From Malachius bipustulatus (Eukaryota; Arthropoda; Insecta; Coleoptera; Melyridae): a stretch of 64,000 nucleotides of DNA. The number at the start of each line of letters is the position of its first letter. Position 1 is the first letter of the stretch. The DNA is taken from contig OU342634.1 of NCBI GenBank assembly GCA_910589415.1, positions 3,100,001 to 3,164,000 of the forward strand, in the 5' to 3' direction. The translations under genes and the position numbers were made by a program. This document shows, one piece after another, positions 23,140 to 35,214 of the stretch. Under the pieces are notes generated by a model that was not told where the DNA came from, ran no database searches, and saw only the letters and a program-made list of their open reading frames with translations.

Positions 23140-24160
23140 AAATTTGAACCCAAATTTAAGGGTCCTACTCTTCACACGAAAACGTAAACTTAATATCACC
23201 GGTCTGCCACGTCTCTTCGGCAGCACCTTAAAACTCTCACCCGAAGTAAAATACCTGGGCATCTTACTGGATGACAAACTGACTTAGGCAAGACACGTCA
23301 ACGAAAAAGTCGAAAATCAAGGAGGGCTTTGTGGCAATGCAGGGAGGCCATGGGGTCGACCTGGGGCTTAGCCCCAAATATTATCATAAGGTATCATAAC
23401 GCCTATGCTAACATACGGATCAATAGTCTAGTGGCCCAGAACCCGACTTGCAACAACCCAGACTAAACTAAACAGCCTACAAAGACCCGCATGTGTCGCC
23501 ACTACCGGAGCAATGAGAGCCACGCCGACCGCAGCCATGGAACTGATATACTCGGTTTGCTGCCCCTGGACATTTATGTCAGGGAAACGGCGCTAAGGAC
23601 GGCCCTAAGGCTAAGATTGGCTGGTCAACTCAATGAAAAGAAATGGATGGGCCAACACCGCTCCATACTGAGGGAGGCATTCGCAAGATCGCCTATCCTC
23701 ACAGTGGCGGCTGACAGGATCATACCCATCCTCACCTTTAACAAAAAATACACAATAGCAGAGGAGCCTCTGGACAGTACGCGATTTAACGCGCTACTAA
23801 CACCGATATGGGGCCAAATCCGGTTCAGGATCAGGCTGCGGAGTTAATTCCGATGCCCTGACTTGAACCTAACAATTCAGTTTGGTACACTTCCTACGGT
23901 CCTTCAGCCAGAACTGATAGCGATCGCACATTCTGCCATGGAAATCCCCCAACGCAAAATCACAAACAAAAACCTATTGATCCTAACGGACAACAGGGGA
24001 GCCCTGTGTTTACTCAGGGGTTCAAGGCTCTGCTCTGGGCTTGCCCTGGAGGTCCACGGGGCCCTAAAGGCTGTTGCCAATCACAACAGGCTTACGCTGT
24101 CCTTGATCAAAGGTCACTCAAATATCAAAGGAAACGAGGCCGCAGATCGGCTCCCTGTAT
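23140..24160 (+). pseudogene. I/LOA-like LINE remnant: RT end and RNase H
   Basis: The sequence begins in the RT thumb (VKYLGILLDDKLT near 23246-23287, followed by a stop) and continues through MLTYGSIV, a KLNSLQRPACVATTGAMRATPTAA segment at 23467-23543 and, after a frameshift, LGLLPLDIYVRETALR. An RNase H fold follows (QPELIAIAHSAMEI, LLILTDNRGALCLL, LIKGHSNIKGNEAADRL, ending about 24150). RNase H downstream of a LINE RT points to the I/LOA/Ingi group. At least three frames are needed, both ends are missing and the first RNase H Asp is not seen. Confidence 0.85.
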
Positions 24161-26098
24161 ACATATTCACTTCACGCCCATGGAGACTCTTGATCGCCGT
24201 AAATATATTTTAATTTCAGCAATTTTAACAGAGGGATGATTTCCAGTTGATCCGTGCGGGGGTCCAAACTCTGAAAAATCATTAAGTCAAATTTGCTGGC
24301 CGATATCTACACTTAGGCGAAACCATTCAGCTGCGGTTTTCAAGGACACCATAAGAATTGAATTTTCTTTTTCACTGTGTAAAAATCAATATACCTATCA
24401 CTGAATTTAATTTTTTTCAAAAACGCTATATGTATTTGCTCAGATGTCAGATACCGCCCATTAGTGGTTGCGTGGTAACAAAATGAAAAATTCCTAAAGT
24501 TCAATCGACAGAGGAAGGAAAACTCTTTGTAACGAGACTAATCGTGTTAATTCCGTCAAGTTTGGCCGGAATAATCCACATTTGAATTAACAAAGTTTTG
24601 ACGTTCTTCCGCCACTTAATTTATGGAGTTATTTAAAAAAACTGCAAGATAAAAAAAATCGAAAGCTATTTAAGCGTTACACCCCTGATATTTTAATATA
24701 CCCTAATTTTGAAAAATGATTAGAAAATTCAAATTTTTTATTTAGTAGAGGCTGTAACGTCCCCTAGCGGTCATTTTAGATGTTCAAAACTATTTTCCAA
24801 CGATTTTTTATGGTCACTTTCCTTAGATTTTTTTTTGCCTGAGACTATACCACGGTGACCATATTAATGACTCACCCGGTACTGGAGGTTAGCGCAAGGA
24901 GCAAATTGGAAGAAAATGTTTTTGTCTCAAGTGACGGGTTGCCTAGATGGCTCCTAGTAATTTTCTTCCAAATTGTAATATTTTTTGAAAAGCCTCGGGT
25001 AAATCTGGGCAAAAAGCTGTAGCTCCTCATCGCAACGCGCTAGACCCCTGCTTGCCAAGACGGATTCTGAGAAGTGTACTCGAACTATATGCAGACCTGC
25101 TTTTCTTCCATTTTTCAGAGATAACAGGGCATTTTTGTCAGCATCTATCTAACTATGTATAATAGGTTCGGGATTAATTATTTTAAATCTTACTGAAGTT
25201 AACAAGTAGGCAACCAACCATTCTTCAATATTAACAAACAAAAGATAACTTAATTTTTAAAACAAAAACAAGATCAAGAACAAAAGACGAACTAAGAACC
25301 TGATCTAAGAAGACAGAGGAAGATCACCAAATGAATTTAAACGGAAAGAAAACCACGAAGCCAACATCACAGCTGTCAAGTCCTAGCCGCACAAATTGCA
25401 CAATATTTCCCGAGATAAAAAAAGTGTCACACGTTTTACTGCGGAAGTTTCTTGCGGATACGTGAAGTCTCTTTTAGGTAAAAATTCCTCCTCATTGGCC
25501 GCATGCACACACTCGAAATTGCGCAGCTCCTTTCAAATTCTGAAGATTTGGAATTTGTTATAACAGCATAGATGTTTTGAAAATTATATAGGTATAAAAT
25601 GTAAAAAGCACGACATATCCGTCTTCCTGCAATATCGGTGGTCTTTCATTTCATATAGGTACTCCTTGTCTTGGTAAATCAGACTCGAGGATGTTTGTCA
25701 GAGAGGAAACGTGTAGACATGAATGGACGGAAGGAAGTCTCGGTTCCCAGCCTGACGGTTCTCATCGTCACGCAGGAAGCGGTTCGGAATCCATGATCCT
25801 CACTTTTTCTTTCATCCATGGCCATGGGTTTCTTACAAATACAATACATCTCTTTCAAATGCGGTTATATACTTTACTTTAACTTATTGGACATTCTGGC
25901 ACATCAAAAGTGGCTTCATTCACCAACAACTGCTCATTATTATAATTTATCATTAGGTATTGTATTACAGAACCTGAACACTGAACAATGAACATAATTA
26001 TAATATACATAATACCTCGCCTAATATCTTAACAGATTTTTCGCTTACCTATGAGAAAGTTTGTAAAAACGAACTGTTTTGAACATTTTTACACATTT
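24161..26098. other. Unassigned intergenic sequence
   Basis: I recognise nothing coding. An interrupted inverted repeat (AATTGGAAGAAAAT at about 24904 and ATTTTCTTCCAAATT near 24960) could form a hairpin. The 63-residue frame at 25691 has no family features. Confidence 0.4.
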
Positions 26099-26580
26099 AT
26101 ACAGGGTGTTAGAAACTAGTAGGTCAAGCTCTTGGTCACAGATTTTTTGGCCAAAAATCTTTCCTAATGTCATTTCTTTCTCACATAAGGTATCAAAGTC
26201 AAATTTTTAATGAAGTAATTTTATTAAATATACATATATTTGTTGTTTTTCAAGATATTCAGTTAATTTCGCCGCAAATTTCTTTCTCATGGCGACACAC
26301 ATTTTGGTAGATTTTGTTCATAGAGAATTGGGCACGAGCGAGGGGAACGGGGGTCGCGGAATACAAGCATTAATCTATATTTGTTTTTTTTTCACTTTTG
26401 TAAAATTCTGACACAGGAGGGCTTGGTTTATGAGAGGTTGCAACTTATTTGGTTAACATTTCATTGATAAATTGGATGTTTTAGATCGTTTTTTTCTTCT
26501 AAATAATAATAATCGACTGTAATTTTGGCAAGAGTATTGTTGTTATGGCAATTTGTGGACTGTATAAAGATAAATTAAAT
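26099..26580. repeat. Dispersed CAGGGTGT-ended repeat, copy 1 (related to 56469-57050)
   Basis: The sequence starting ATACAGGGTGTTAGAAACTAGTAGGTC matches 56469 onward (CAGGGTGTCAGAAATTAGTAGGTC) through a GACACAC ... GAACGGGGGT block. A block with GACTGTAATTTTGGCAAGAG at 26515-26534 is present in the other copy in reverse orientation. No right end complementary to the left end was found. Confidence 0.6.
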
Positions 26581-28125
26581 TTCACCTACCTACGTGCTGG
26601 CTATTTACATGGTGATCTTTGAGCACTTTGATTATTGAGCTAGGAAAAAAAAAGGGGGGGGGGGGGTAGAAAGGTATAAAGGAATGTAAAAGGTTGCTCT
26701 AATTTGAACTCGCGAAAAATGGTTTACTTGAGAAAACAACAAATATAATAATTGGATGATTTATTCGCGACGACTCAAGGTTGACGACTGCTCGATGAGT
26801 GAGTGAATTAATCTTCCGGTAAAATCTAAAATTGATAACAAATTCGCAACAACCAGTACAGCTGTTTCAAGCCAAAAAATCGTTTAATAGTATATTCTTC
26901 AACGAGCGAAGAATGATAGCTATTATCCACGAGAACGCAGGCGAGTGTTGGAACGTTTGAGTGGATAATAGCTATTCTTCGCGAGATGAAGACGCTATTT
27001 TCTCTCCGACTTTTTGGGTGAATCATTAGTTAAAAAAATAAAACTTTTAAATAGGCATTTTCTTGATATTTGCGTTGTCATCTTTTACTAAATTCCCATT
27101 TATTTCAATTATCAATAAAGGATATTCTGGAATGGAGAGCAACTCCGAGGTCATTTCTTATCATACCACCACCCAGTAATTTTATATATTGTTAAATATT
27201 TTCATGAATCGATATTGTCTAACCAGCTGGTTATTACGACCTGTCTGGTCAGGTCAGGTCAGGTGCGCTGGCGGTTTGCGTTGATTGAAGCGCATTAACT
27301 GTGTGCATCTAAATTATTAATTTTTCAGCTTTATTCACAAGAGTTCACATACAGGATGTCCGGAAACTATGCGCAAAAAATTAAGGGGGTGATTCTATTT
27401 GATAAAATATTGCCAAAAGTATCTATAATTTTTTTTCGAAAACTCACAAATAAGAATGTTATAAGCCTTCAAAGTTGATTTTTTTAAATCAATATTTTTT
27501 TATAACTTTATTTCTAGTGTACGGATTTTCTTCAAATTTGACACACTTGCCACTTATGTTGCTTTACGTCCTTGGTCCAAATTAGACTTGAATCCCTCGA
27601 AATCTTAACTGCCCTTGACCTTCAAAAAAGGCCTGTAACTTTTTTCGTAATATTTTTTCTGAGTTTTGAAGGTGAACAATTGAAGAACATGAAGAAATAT
27701 TCGGAAAAAGTCCTCTTTGTCTATCACGATAAAATGACCTGTTTCCGAGTAAAACTGTTTTAAAAATTTGCTTGCACTAAAATTGATCACCACAAATTAT
27801 GATCATTTCTGCAACAATACCACAGCATGCTTTGGAAACAGCTGCAGGGTTGCCTAGGAAACAAGACGTTTGCTTTGGATTCAATTTTGACAGCAATTTG
27901 ATTCAAGTATCTTGTTAAATTGACAAGACAAGATGAATATATTTTTTTAGCCATAAAATGGTGCCCGCGTTTGATTCTTTTTGCAAGTTTTTTGAAATTC
28001 ATTTGAAATTAAATTTGACATCTTGTAAAAAATTATTAAAAGAAATTTAAATTTTATCATTTGCAAGTCTATTTATATACGAATGTCTCTGTTTTGTAAA
28101 TAACTAGGCCTCATAACTTGAAGCC
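26581..28125. other. Unassigned sequence with a hairpin and a lone TIR-like end
   Basis: A hairpin at about 26899-26982 has arms of roughly 25 bases (CGAGCGAAGAATGATAGCTATTATCCAC against GTGGATAATAGCTATTCTTCGCGAG with small gaps). A (GGTCA)n-like short tandem repeat lies at 27248-27262. CAGGATGTCCGGAAAC at about 27351 resembles the left end of a CAGGGTGTCC-type element, but I found no matching right end. No gene seen. Confidence 0.45.
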
Positions 28126-28395
28126 TTAATTTGTCTGCAAGTCATACCTCGCCTTCATTCGATTGCTGGCCAACTTGATCTTCCTCCTGACAGGGGAATG
28201 CACTTCCGCCATGGAGTTTCTCAATTCGTCGACATAGTTTGTGATCTCGAATGGTGGACTGCTTAGTGAACCGTAGACAAAGTCAAGAGAAAAAATAATA
28301 AATTTATAGAAATAGAGATTGTTGCTCACCACCTTTGACACATGCTCCTCCATTGTCAGTTTAAACCGCTCCACCATACCGTCAGACTGTGGATG
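28126..28395 (-). pseudogene. Ty3/gypsy integrase C-terminal fragment
   Basis: From 28395 the minus strand reads HPQSDGMVERF, the conserved stretch holding the third catalytic residue (Glu) of gypsy integrases, then EEHVSKVVS. After a short AT-rich stretch that looks like an internal replacement, it continues as VYGSLSSPPFEI, YVDELRNSMAEVH and KIKLASNRMKARYD, typical of the region after the catalytic core. A stop follows at 28126. Both flanks lack the rest of pol. It belongs to a different gypsy lineage from the elements at either end of the window. Confidence 0.85.
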
Positions 28396-28412
28396 TGTTG
28401 TTCTTGTCTTTT

Positions 28413-28469
28413 TACCTGCATTACCGATACTAACGCTGGTAATAAGCGTCAGTGTCGGTAATGCAGGTA
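28413..28469. mobile_element. Tiny palindromic element, TACCTGCATTACCGA ends
   Basis: 57 bp, nearly all hairpin: TACCTGCATTACCGATACT pairs with AGTGTCGGTAATGCAGGTA around a short loop containing AGCGT/ACGCT. The same GGTACCTGCATTACCGA end recurs at 34680-34697 without its partner, so it is a dispersed sequence rather than a chance hairpin. Confidence 0.6.
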
Positions 28470-28612
28470 CCCTAAGTCGTTGTGGAAACAGTCAACTTCC
28501 ACAAAGAACAAGTTATCTCAGAAACTCAGAATATTTTGTCTTTCTGAATGAGGATAAAATAACATTTCAATTTGACGTTTTCGTTCGAGTTTGAGTTTTT
28601 TAATCCAATTAT

Positions 28613-29946
28613 TAGTGGAGAGGGTCTGTCAAAAAAAAAGGCTCCATCCGCCTTGGACTCGAGAATTTTTTTTTATTTTTTTTTTCATCAAGTTGGACCC
28701 CCTCTTCATTTCAGTGGCATTTTCAAAAATTTAATCGACGCCCTGGCGGAGAAATGTGCATGCTAAGACATCGGCAATGGGTTTTTTGCACATAACTCGC
28801 TTAATTCAACTCTGAGCATAGTAAATATTTCTTCTGTCAAAAAATGAAGAGCTCTCGAAGACGCGTAATTTGAACTTTGACTGGTCCAAATCGGTCAAAC
28901 GGTTCTCGAGATATCGCATTTTCAATTTTAAGGCCCTTTCTTCAGGGTTCCGCCGCGGTGCGAATACACCGCCGTCCGTGTTCGCGTGTTTTGCATGGAA
29001 AAAATCGACTTAGGGACTTAATTTTTTTTTCATCGACAGACAGCAGTGTCCTCAATGATGCCTGAAATTTTTAAGTCGCTATCTCGATTAGAGGGGGAGG
29101 GGGAGGGGAAATCATAATTAAAATTCAAATTGCTATAACTTTCGCTAATATTGGGGCGTCGGGCCCAACCAATGGGAGATGACACTTTGGAATGCCTACT
29201 TTAAAATGTTTTTTTTTTTCGATTCCGCCAATATTGGCAAGATGCCCGCAGAAAAACCGATTTCCCTCCCCCCTTTTTTTTCTTAAAACTGGTTTTTGCC
29301 ATGAAAAAAAGGGGTGGGGGTAAAAATTTTTCGTCATCAGACGGGAATTTTTTTTATCTTTGATTTGAGCCCCAGTAGACCTCGATCGGACCATTATTAA
29401 GGTCACAGGGTCACCAAACGCGTTTGGTCCTGTAGAATGGCAAGGATTAGGGTTAGCGGGTTCCGCTACCCGGCATTTTTTAGGGCTAAGTGTCCCCTTT
29501 CAAGATTTTCTTACCCCATATCGCTATCTCAATTAGGGCCTGCACGCGGACGTGATTAATCTAGCCGCGGAGCAGCGAGAGCCGGGGGCGGAGCCTAGCG
29601 CTCCCTCTCCTTTCTCTCTTCTCTCCAGACACACACGCTAGATTAATTGGTTTACATATCACGTCCGCGTGCAGGCCCTAATTGAGATAGCGACATGGGG
29701 TAAGAAAATCTTGAAAGGGGACACTTAGCCCTAAAAAATGCCATTTACTATGCTCAGAGTTGAATTAAGCGAGTTATGTGCAAAAAATCCATTGCCGATG
29801 TCTTCGCATGCACATTTCTCCGCCAGGGCGTCGATTAAATTTTTGAAAATGTCACCAAAATGAAGAGGGGGTCCAACTTTATGAAAAAATAAATCAAAAA
29901 AAATTCTCGAGTCCAAGGCGGTTCGAAAGTTAGACCCTCTCTACTA
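28613..29946. mobile_element. Large palindromic element with TAGTRGAGAGGGTCT ends (copy K1)
   Basis: The ends TAGTGGAGAGGGTCT (28613) and AGACCCTCTCTACTA (29946) are complementary, and the left arm (28613 to about 29560) is mirrored by the right arm about a GC-rich centre near 29600. The right arm has lost about 645 bp relative to the left: the junction in AAAAAATGCCATTTAC at about 29742 joins sequence matching 29472 to sequence matching 28829. Short frames in the arms shadow each other on the two strands and show no protein family. Confidence 0.85.
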
Positions 29947-31369
29947 TATCATTTACCATTTGACCATTTCATCATTTCACTTCCAAAGAAAACTGGCAGG
30001 AATTGAAATTATATATGACATATAAGCATACATGAGACTTTGAACTACTAGAGTTATTTTAAAATATTATTTTAGTAAAACGAGCTCAGGCATGACTGCA
30101 ATAGCCCATCTCTCTCTTCCATGGAACTAGTTGATGAAAAATTTTGTGGATCACACGATACAAGAATACTGTAAAGTGATTTAGCGTTGTATTAAACAGT
30201 TGTTCCACTGGTGGAATACGAGAAAACTGAAGTTGAATTTGTTTCATATAAAAATACAGCGTGAATATTTGAAACAAGAAGCCGTAGTCTCTATTTTAAG
30301 GACAGTAATTCTTTAAAGCTGTTAATATTAAAGAAGTTGAGTTCTCAACTTTACCTCTTCAATTCACGGTCAATTTGTAAGAAATAGTTTTTTACCTTTT
30401 ACGTGAAGTCCGCCATTTAAGATTCAGCCTCTAAGTAGGTAGGTATATTTTGGAAAAGCACTTTTTCATGATCTGGGAATCAGGATCAGTGGACATAATG
30501 ATTTGAGTGATTTGGATGATTTTCGTAAAGCATTGGTGTCTTCACCACATGAAAATGCACATCTCAACACTAATAACTGTTTTTCACGTAAATAGTTTTC
30601 ACAAGCAGTAAAAAGGAGTGATAGAATTTCAAATTAATATGAAACCGCCCCCGCACCCGGTCTGTTCCCTCCAGGCGATGCCGCCTCCGCACTACTCGCT
30701 CACGGTTGGCCGTGACTGTCGAAGGGCAGGGGCAAGGTCACGGTCACCAAGGCGACGCCATTGCCGCCCCCACCGGCGCCGCCCCCAGTAACTACCCCGT
30801 CGTCTGTCATCCATGAAGCAGATGAGGCTAGGTCGCCCACACGCTGACGGTTTTCAATGTCGAAATTACGCAATAACTGTTGTATTAGGAGTGGGTAGAA
30901 TCGTTAGAAGTTTTTGTTTGATTTGGAGTTTTTCTGCAGTACGAGTATAAGTAGGTATGTTTTACATCTATAAATTTGTAAAAAAATATAATAATATGTA
31001 CCTATATGAATATGAAAACCGCTTCGTTTTCGAGATACAGGGTGTTGAAAGTTTTTTTCATCCTCACCAATATTATTTCAAAAAATGTACGCCACACAGC
31101 AATCATTTCGAGGTCGTTGAACTTGTCAGGGTTTCTTTTCTATTTAGTCTCTATCAAGTAAAACTTCCCAAAGTTCTGATAAAAAGTTGCTACCATTCCA
31201 ATTTAAAAGTGCTTAGCAAAAGTTATTGCGCCTGTTTCTCCGACGTAGGTCTTTTCCAGTGCATCTGAGACCATCATCGCCAATTTCCTATAGACTAGAC
31301 TCAATTTTCAGTATTTAGAAAAAAAAATTACCCCGATTTAACGAATATGTCATTGATTAGTTCTGTTAA
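29947..31369. other. Unassigned sequence with a duplicated block and a GC-rich island
   Basis: Block 29995-30175 (GGAATTGAAATTATA ... CTCAGGCATGACTGCAATAG ... GATGAAAAATTT) is clearly homologous to 42645-42790. At 30640-30850 is a GC-rich island, unlike its AT-rich surroundings, with proline- or glycine-rich readings in several frames. It could be a first exon or promoter of a host gene, but I cannot identify one. The rest shows nothing. Confidence 0.4.
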
Positions 31370-34175
31370 TTAATTAGTTTGCGTTATGTTATTTACAAAA
31401 GCGAAAAATGCAGCGCAACCCGCGAACGCGCCAAATCGCGACGCGAGAGTACTAGAGGTTTCAAAGTAGGTCGGTAATAGACAACACAACTTCGAGCATG
31501 GATTGGTGAGCGATGAATCAACCAATCGGAATGATTTCGCCTGTCTTAATCCTGGGACGTCTTTCCAAAGGTTTTCTCTTTGGGGTTCCTCTCCTTTCTT
31601 TATTTTGTCTTGAAAACATTTAAACATTTTCTCATAACGCCTCTTATAGGCGGCGTTCTTACTCCAACCTTTTGCTAGATTTTCAGCTTCCTAAATCGTT
31701 GCTTTCTACACCTATATGTCGCCTGGCACCCAAATGAGAGCTACTTCATTTCCTTTGCGTATTTTGTTTAGCTTCATTACCACTTTTGAACTGATGACAT
31801 AAGAGCTCAGAGTTTTAATGGAATCTTGGCTATCCGTTAAGATAGCGATTTCTCGCTTTTTATGATTCCAGTCAACAATAAATTGAGCACATATTTCGAT
31901 AGCGTGAATTTCCGCGTGAAATATGTTGGTGGACTTTCCCATCGACTCACAAGAATATTCCGTTCCCAGGTCTAAACACTCTTGCACCTGTTCCTTCGAT
32001 TGTTTTTGATCCGTCTGTGTACCATGTTATGGTTTGCAGTTTGAGATTTTACTTGTTGGACTCACTTTTCCATTCTTTTTGTTACTGAACTATATTATTA
32101 CAAAGTTCTTCTTAAAGCTGTAGTTCCCAGTGATTGAGTCCCTTGTATTAACGTGTTTCTCATTAGGTAGGTAGTGTTTTTCTCTTCTTCCAATGGATAA
32201 TTCTGTTTCTTCTGTAGCTATTCTGTGATAAGCCTCTTTTGCGGCAATTTACACCACTATGTAGGCATGAGGCTAAAAATTACCTCCATTGCCGCTGTGG
32301 GGTATGTTGTCATGGCTTACATTATGAATATACCCAAGTCTCTGTATTTTTCAAGGGTATTCCTCGCAATCTTTTTCATATAGTCCAATAAAGTCTAAAA
32401 AGTCATACGTATCGATTAAGAATACACATCCTTTTGATAGTTCGATTTATTTTGTTTCATATACGTGGTTTTTATAGTAACCGTCCAGTTTGTCTAAACA
32501 CTCCATCCCGCATAAATAAGTATACGTCAACATTGGTTTTCAATGAGAATTAAATGCACAACACAGAGGATAGAATGTCATTACGTGAATAAATTTTATG
32601 TAGTTGTCAGTGGCTCTCAAACTGACGTAAGCGCTTCAATTCATTGTTTGAATGATTCCTTCAATAATTTACGCTCGTTCACAACTTGACAATTAACTGT
32701 TTGACATTTTCTGGTGAAATTAAAAATATTAATTCGGACGGTTAGTGTGACGTCACATCTGACTTTTTAAAGTTAATCCTACTATAGTTCGGTCTGTTCA
32801 AGCCATAGCTCCTAATAATATCCTTCCTGTAAGTGATTATAGGTCTCACTAACATGGTGTACATCCATCGCAGTGTAACCAGGTTACATCCCTATGCCCT
32901 AGGTCTTTCCTGCAATGTTCCTGCACACCATGAGGGCTGAAGTGGCTTCTCTTTCATATGCTTTTTCCACAGGAGCTTGCTGTCTAGTATAACTTTAGAT
33001 ATTTAACCTCTGGCTTCCATTCAATGTTTACCGCATCTATAGGCGGCTGATTGTAAATGCTATGACAGTGGTTTTTGCTAGATTTATGCTCAGCCTCACT
33101 GACAAGCACCGCACCTTCTTAAGATTTTTAGTCCTCTTTGTATTATGTTACAGAAAATTGCTTCGAACTTTACTTTGGCTATTATGACTATGTCATTGGA
33201 ATATCATTGACAATCGATGTCTTGGTCTCGAAAGCTTTCTAAGAAGTTCATCTACCATTAGGCGTCACTCCTCCTCTTGGACAGGCGCAATTTGTACTGA
33301 TGTGTTCCTCTCTTAATGAGACAGCTTTTGACGACTTCGCGAGAAATGCTATCAAAAGTTCCTTCTATACAGAGTGATCCCGAAATGGCGGACACGGACA
33401 GCACCACAGCATCTATTGTGGATTAAAGATTCTAAGTTTTATTTATTGTTTTCTCCAGTATGGCTCCCTTAAGAAGATATGACCACTTTTGTGGAAAATA
33501 AAGTCACAACACTGCACTGGATACCATTCTTCAGGCAGAAAAATAATGTGTAGGCCTACAATACCCAGATAGATGTTACCATGGAAACATATGAAATGGA
33601 AACACAACAAAGTTTAAAACAATAATCGTTGCGCGGATACATATTCGCAATAATATTATTCAAAATCTCGAATTCGAACAACGATGCCACATTGAAAAAT
33701 TTTGTTGAACACAGGGAATAGGTAAACTTTGAATGCCTGTAATTCCGTTCCCGATAATAAATAAAATAAAAAGCAAACACTATCGTTATAGTTATGTGAA
33801 ATCATGTATTTTGCCAGTGGAGGTTGTTTAAATTTGATCGCCATTTCGATTTAAAGTTTAGAAAAAGGACACCCTATATCTCGCCAACGAAGCCGAGGAA
33901 CCCATTTTCGTTTTAAATTTACAGTCTTTCTGAACATCCTCTACAACACCCTGTATTCCGTGTCCGCCATTTCGGGATCACCCTGTATACACAAAGAAAC
34001 AAATAGTTGTTTGCGTAAGTGTACTCCTGAATTTTCTTGTTAACTGATGCAGGGCGGTCTCCGTAGATTTTCCCGCTTGGCATGCATGTTGGTTTGGGTG
34101 CAATGGCGCCCTCTCCAGTAGATACTTCTGTTCTTAAGGAGTTATCTACAACCTTTTCAGTTTTTTTTTAATATA
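31370..34175 (-). pseudogene. I/LOA-like LINE: RT, RNase H and tail, split by a DNA element
   Basis: On the minus strand the RT starts at about 34175 with LHPNQHACQAGKSTETALHQL. It is interrupted by the fold-back at 33370-33985, then resumes with a motif A region (EGTFDSISREVV). The catalytic motif reads YSND instead of Y/FADD, and decayed palm and thumb follow (KSSKNHCHSIYNQPPIDAV, VKYLKLY). The RNase H lies at 32030-31712 (WYTDGSKTIEGTG, FHAEIHAIEI, AILTDSQDSIKTL, ALIWVPGD). A C-terminal piece with ENLWKDVPGLRQAKSF runs to about 31370. Many stops and frameshifts are present. RNase H downstream of the RT places it near the I/LOA group. Confidence 0.85.
33370..33985. mobile_element. Fold-back-ended element inserted in the LINE, TA target duplication
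   Basis: The ends CAGAGTGATCCCGAAATGGC and the complementary GCCATTTCGGGATCACCCTG form about 32-bp inverted repeats that include GGACACGG. TA flanks both sides (33368-33369 and 33986-33987). Inside the right end are further CACCCTGTA and ACACCCTATAT ends, suggesting smaller elements inserted close to the terminus. Removing the element with one TA rejoins the LINE frame through RT motif A. It has no transposase. Confidence 0.85.
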
Positions 34176-34244
34176 CACGATGGCAGACTGATGGGTGTGA
34201 AGGATTTTGCTTGTGTCAAATCGTGTCCTTCTTCCCTACTCTAA

Positions 34245-34483
34245 GGTCCGGTTGCACAAACGTTAATTACAGATCTGCCAGATAATTACTGATTTTAAAA
34301 TGCCCTGTATTATCAAAATGTTGGTCTGATATTGCTGGAAACAAATTCTACTCCTTTTCAGAAGAGTTAATTACTGATAATTAATAAAAGATCATTCGAA
34401 ATATTCCCAATATTTTCAAAATTTGCAATTTAAAATCAGTAATTATCTGACAAATCTTTAATTAACGTTTGTGCAACTGGCCC
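34245..34483. mobile_element. MITE, family shared with 12610-12846 (copy 2)
   Basis: The ends GGTCCGGTTGCACAAACG and CGTTTGTGCAACTGGCCC are near-perfect complements. CTAA or TAA flanks both sides, depending on the exact end chosen. The interior from GTTAATTACAGATCTGCC onward matches the 12.6-kb copy closely over about 200 bp. No coding frame. Confidence 0.85.
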
Positions 34484-35214
34484 TAAGAATGGAAGTAACT
34501 TTGGCCCTTCTTTAATTCTTAGGTATACTTACAACCGTTGCAATTTTAACCAAGTATGGCATAATCAGCTCCTGCCCCTTTTGGAGTAAAGCAGGGAATA
34601 TGTGATTCACTCTAGGGGGCTACTCTGGAGTTCGTGGAGCCGATTCCCATAGAGCTCACATGAAAACCAGTCAACCTAGGGTACCTGCATTACCGACTGT
34701 CAAATTAACTTTAAAAAAGTCAGTTTTTTTCACGAGCGTACAACCGTCTAAAAATTCACCCCATTTTTTATTAAGTCAGCTTATTTTGAAACTTATTTTA
34801 GTCCTCTCTCAATATTTATATCTATTACTGGTATATTCTGCGTAAAAAAACTCACTCAGCAGGCAATTATGGTTACAGAAAATACCTACGACGCACATAA
34901 TTGCTATTAATACATGAAAGTTTGTCAGGTAGGTTTAATTACCCCTTGATGAACCTTATTTTCGAAAGGATCGGATGGAAAGTTCTTATTTAGATCACTC
35001 CGTTGTCCGTGTGTATCAAGACACATTTTCTCAGTAACTGTTTAAGATATCCAGTTAAAAATCATTCCAAATACTAAAATCCACAGCTTCCTAGACCCGT
35101 TATATGTTTAATACGCAGTAAAATAGGATTCCTCGTTCTCTTGTCATGTTAATATTTCGTTTCTTTTTTCAAGCTTTTCCTTTTTCCACTTGGTACCTAC
35201 GCCTTTAACCAAAT
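34484..35214. other. Unassigned sequence
   Basis: Contains GGTACCTGCATTACCGA at 34680-34697, the terminus of the tiny palindrome at 28413. Otherwise I see no gene or structure; part may be the decayed 5' region of the Penelope-like element. Confidence 0.4.

Noticed and set aside
27248..27262. GGTCA direct repeats as a nuclear-receptor response element
   Set aside because: Three short repeats in unannotated intergenic sequence with no gene nearby; the match is too short to support a regulatory call.
28572..29916. Recurring frames with SRIFF and PPLHF words, also at 43855-44419
   Set aside because: They come from the two arms and two copies of the large palindrome; the same peptides appear on opposite strands because of the inverted repeat.
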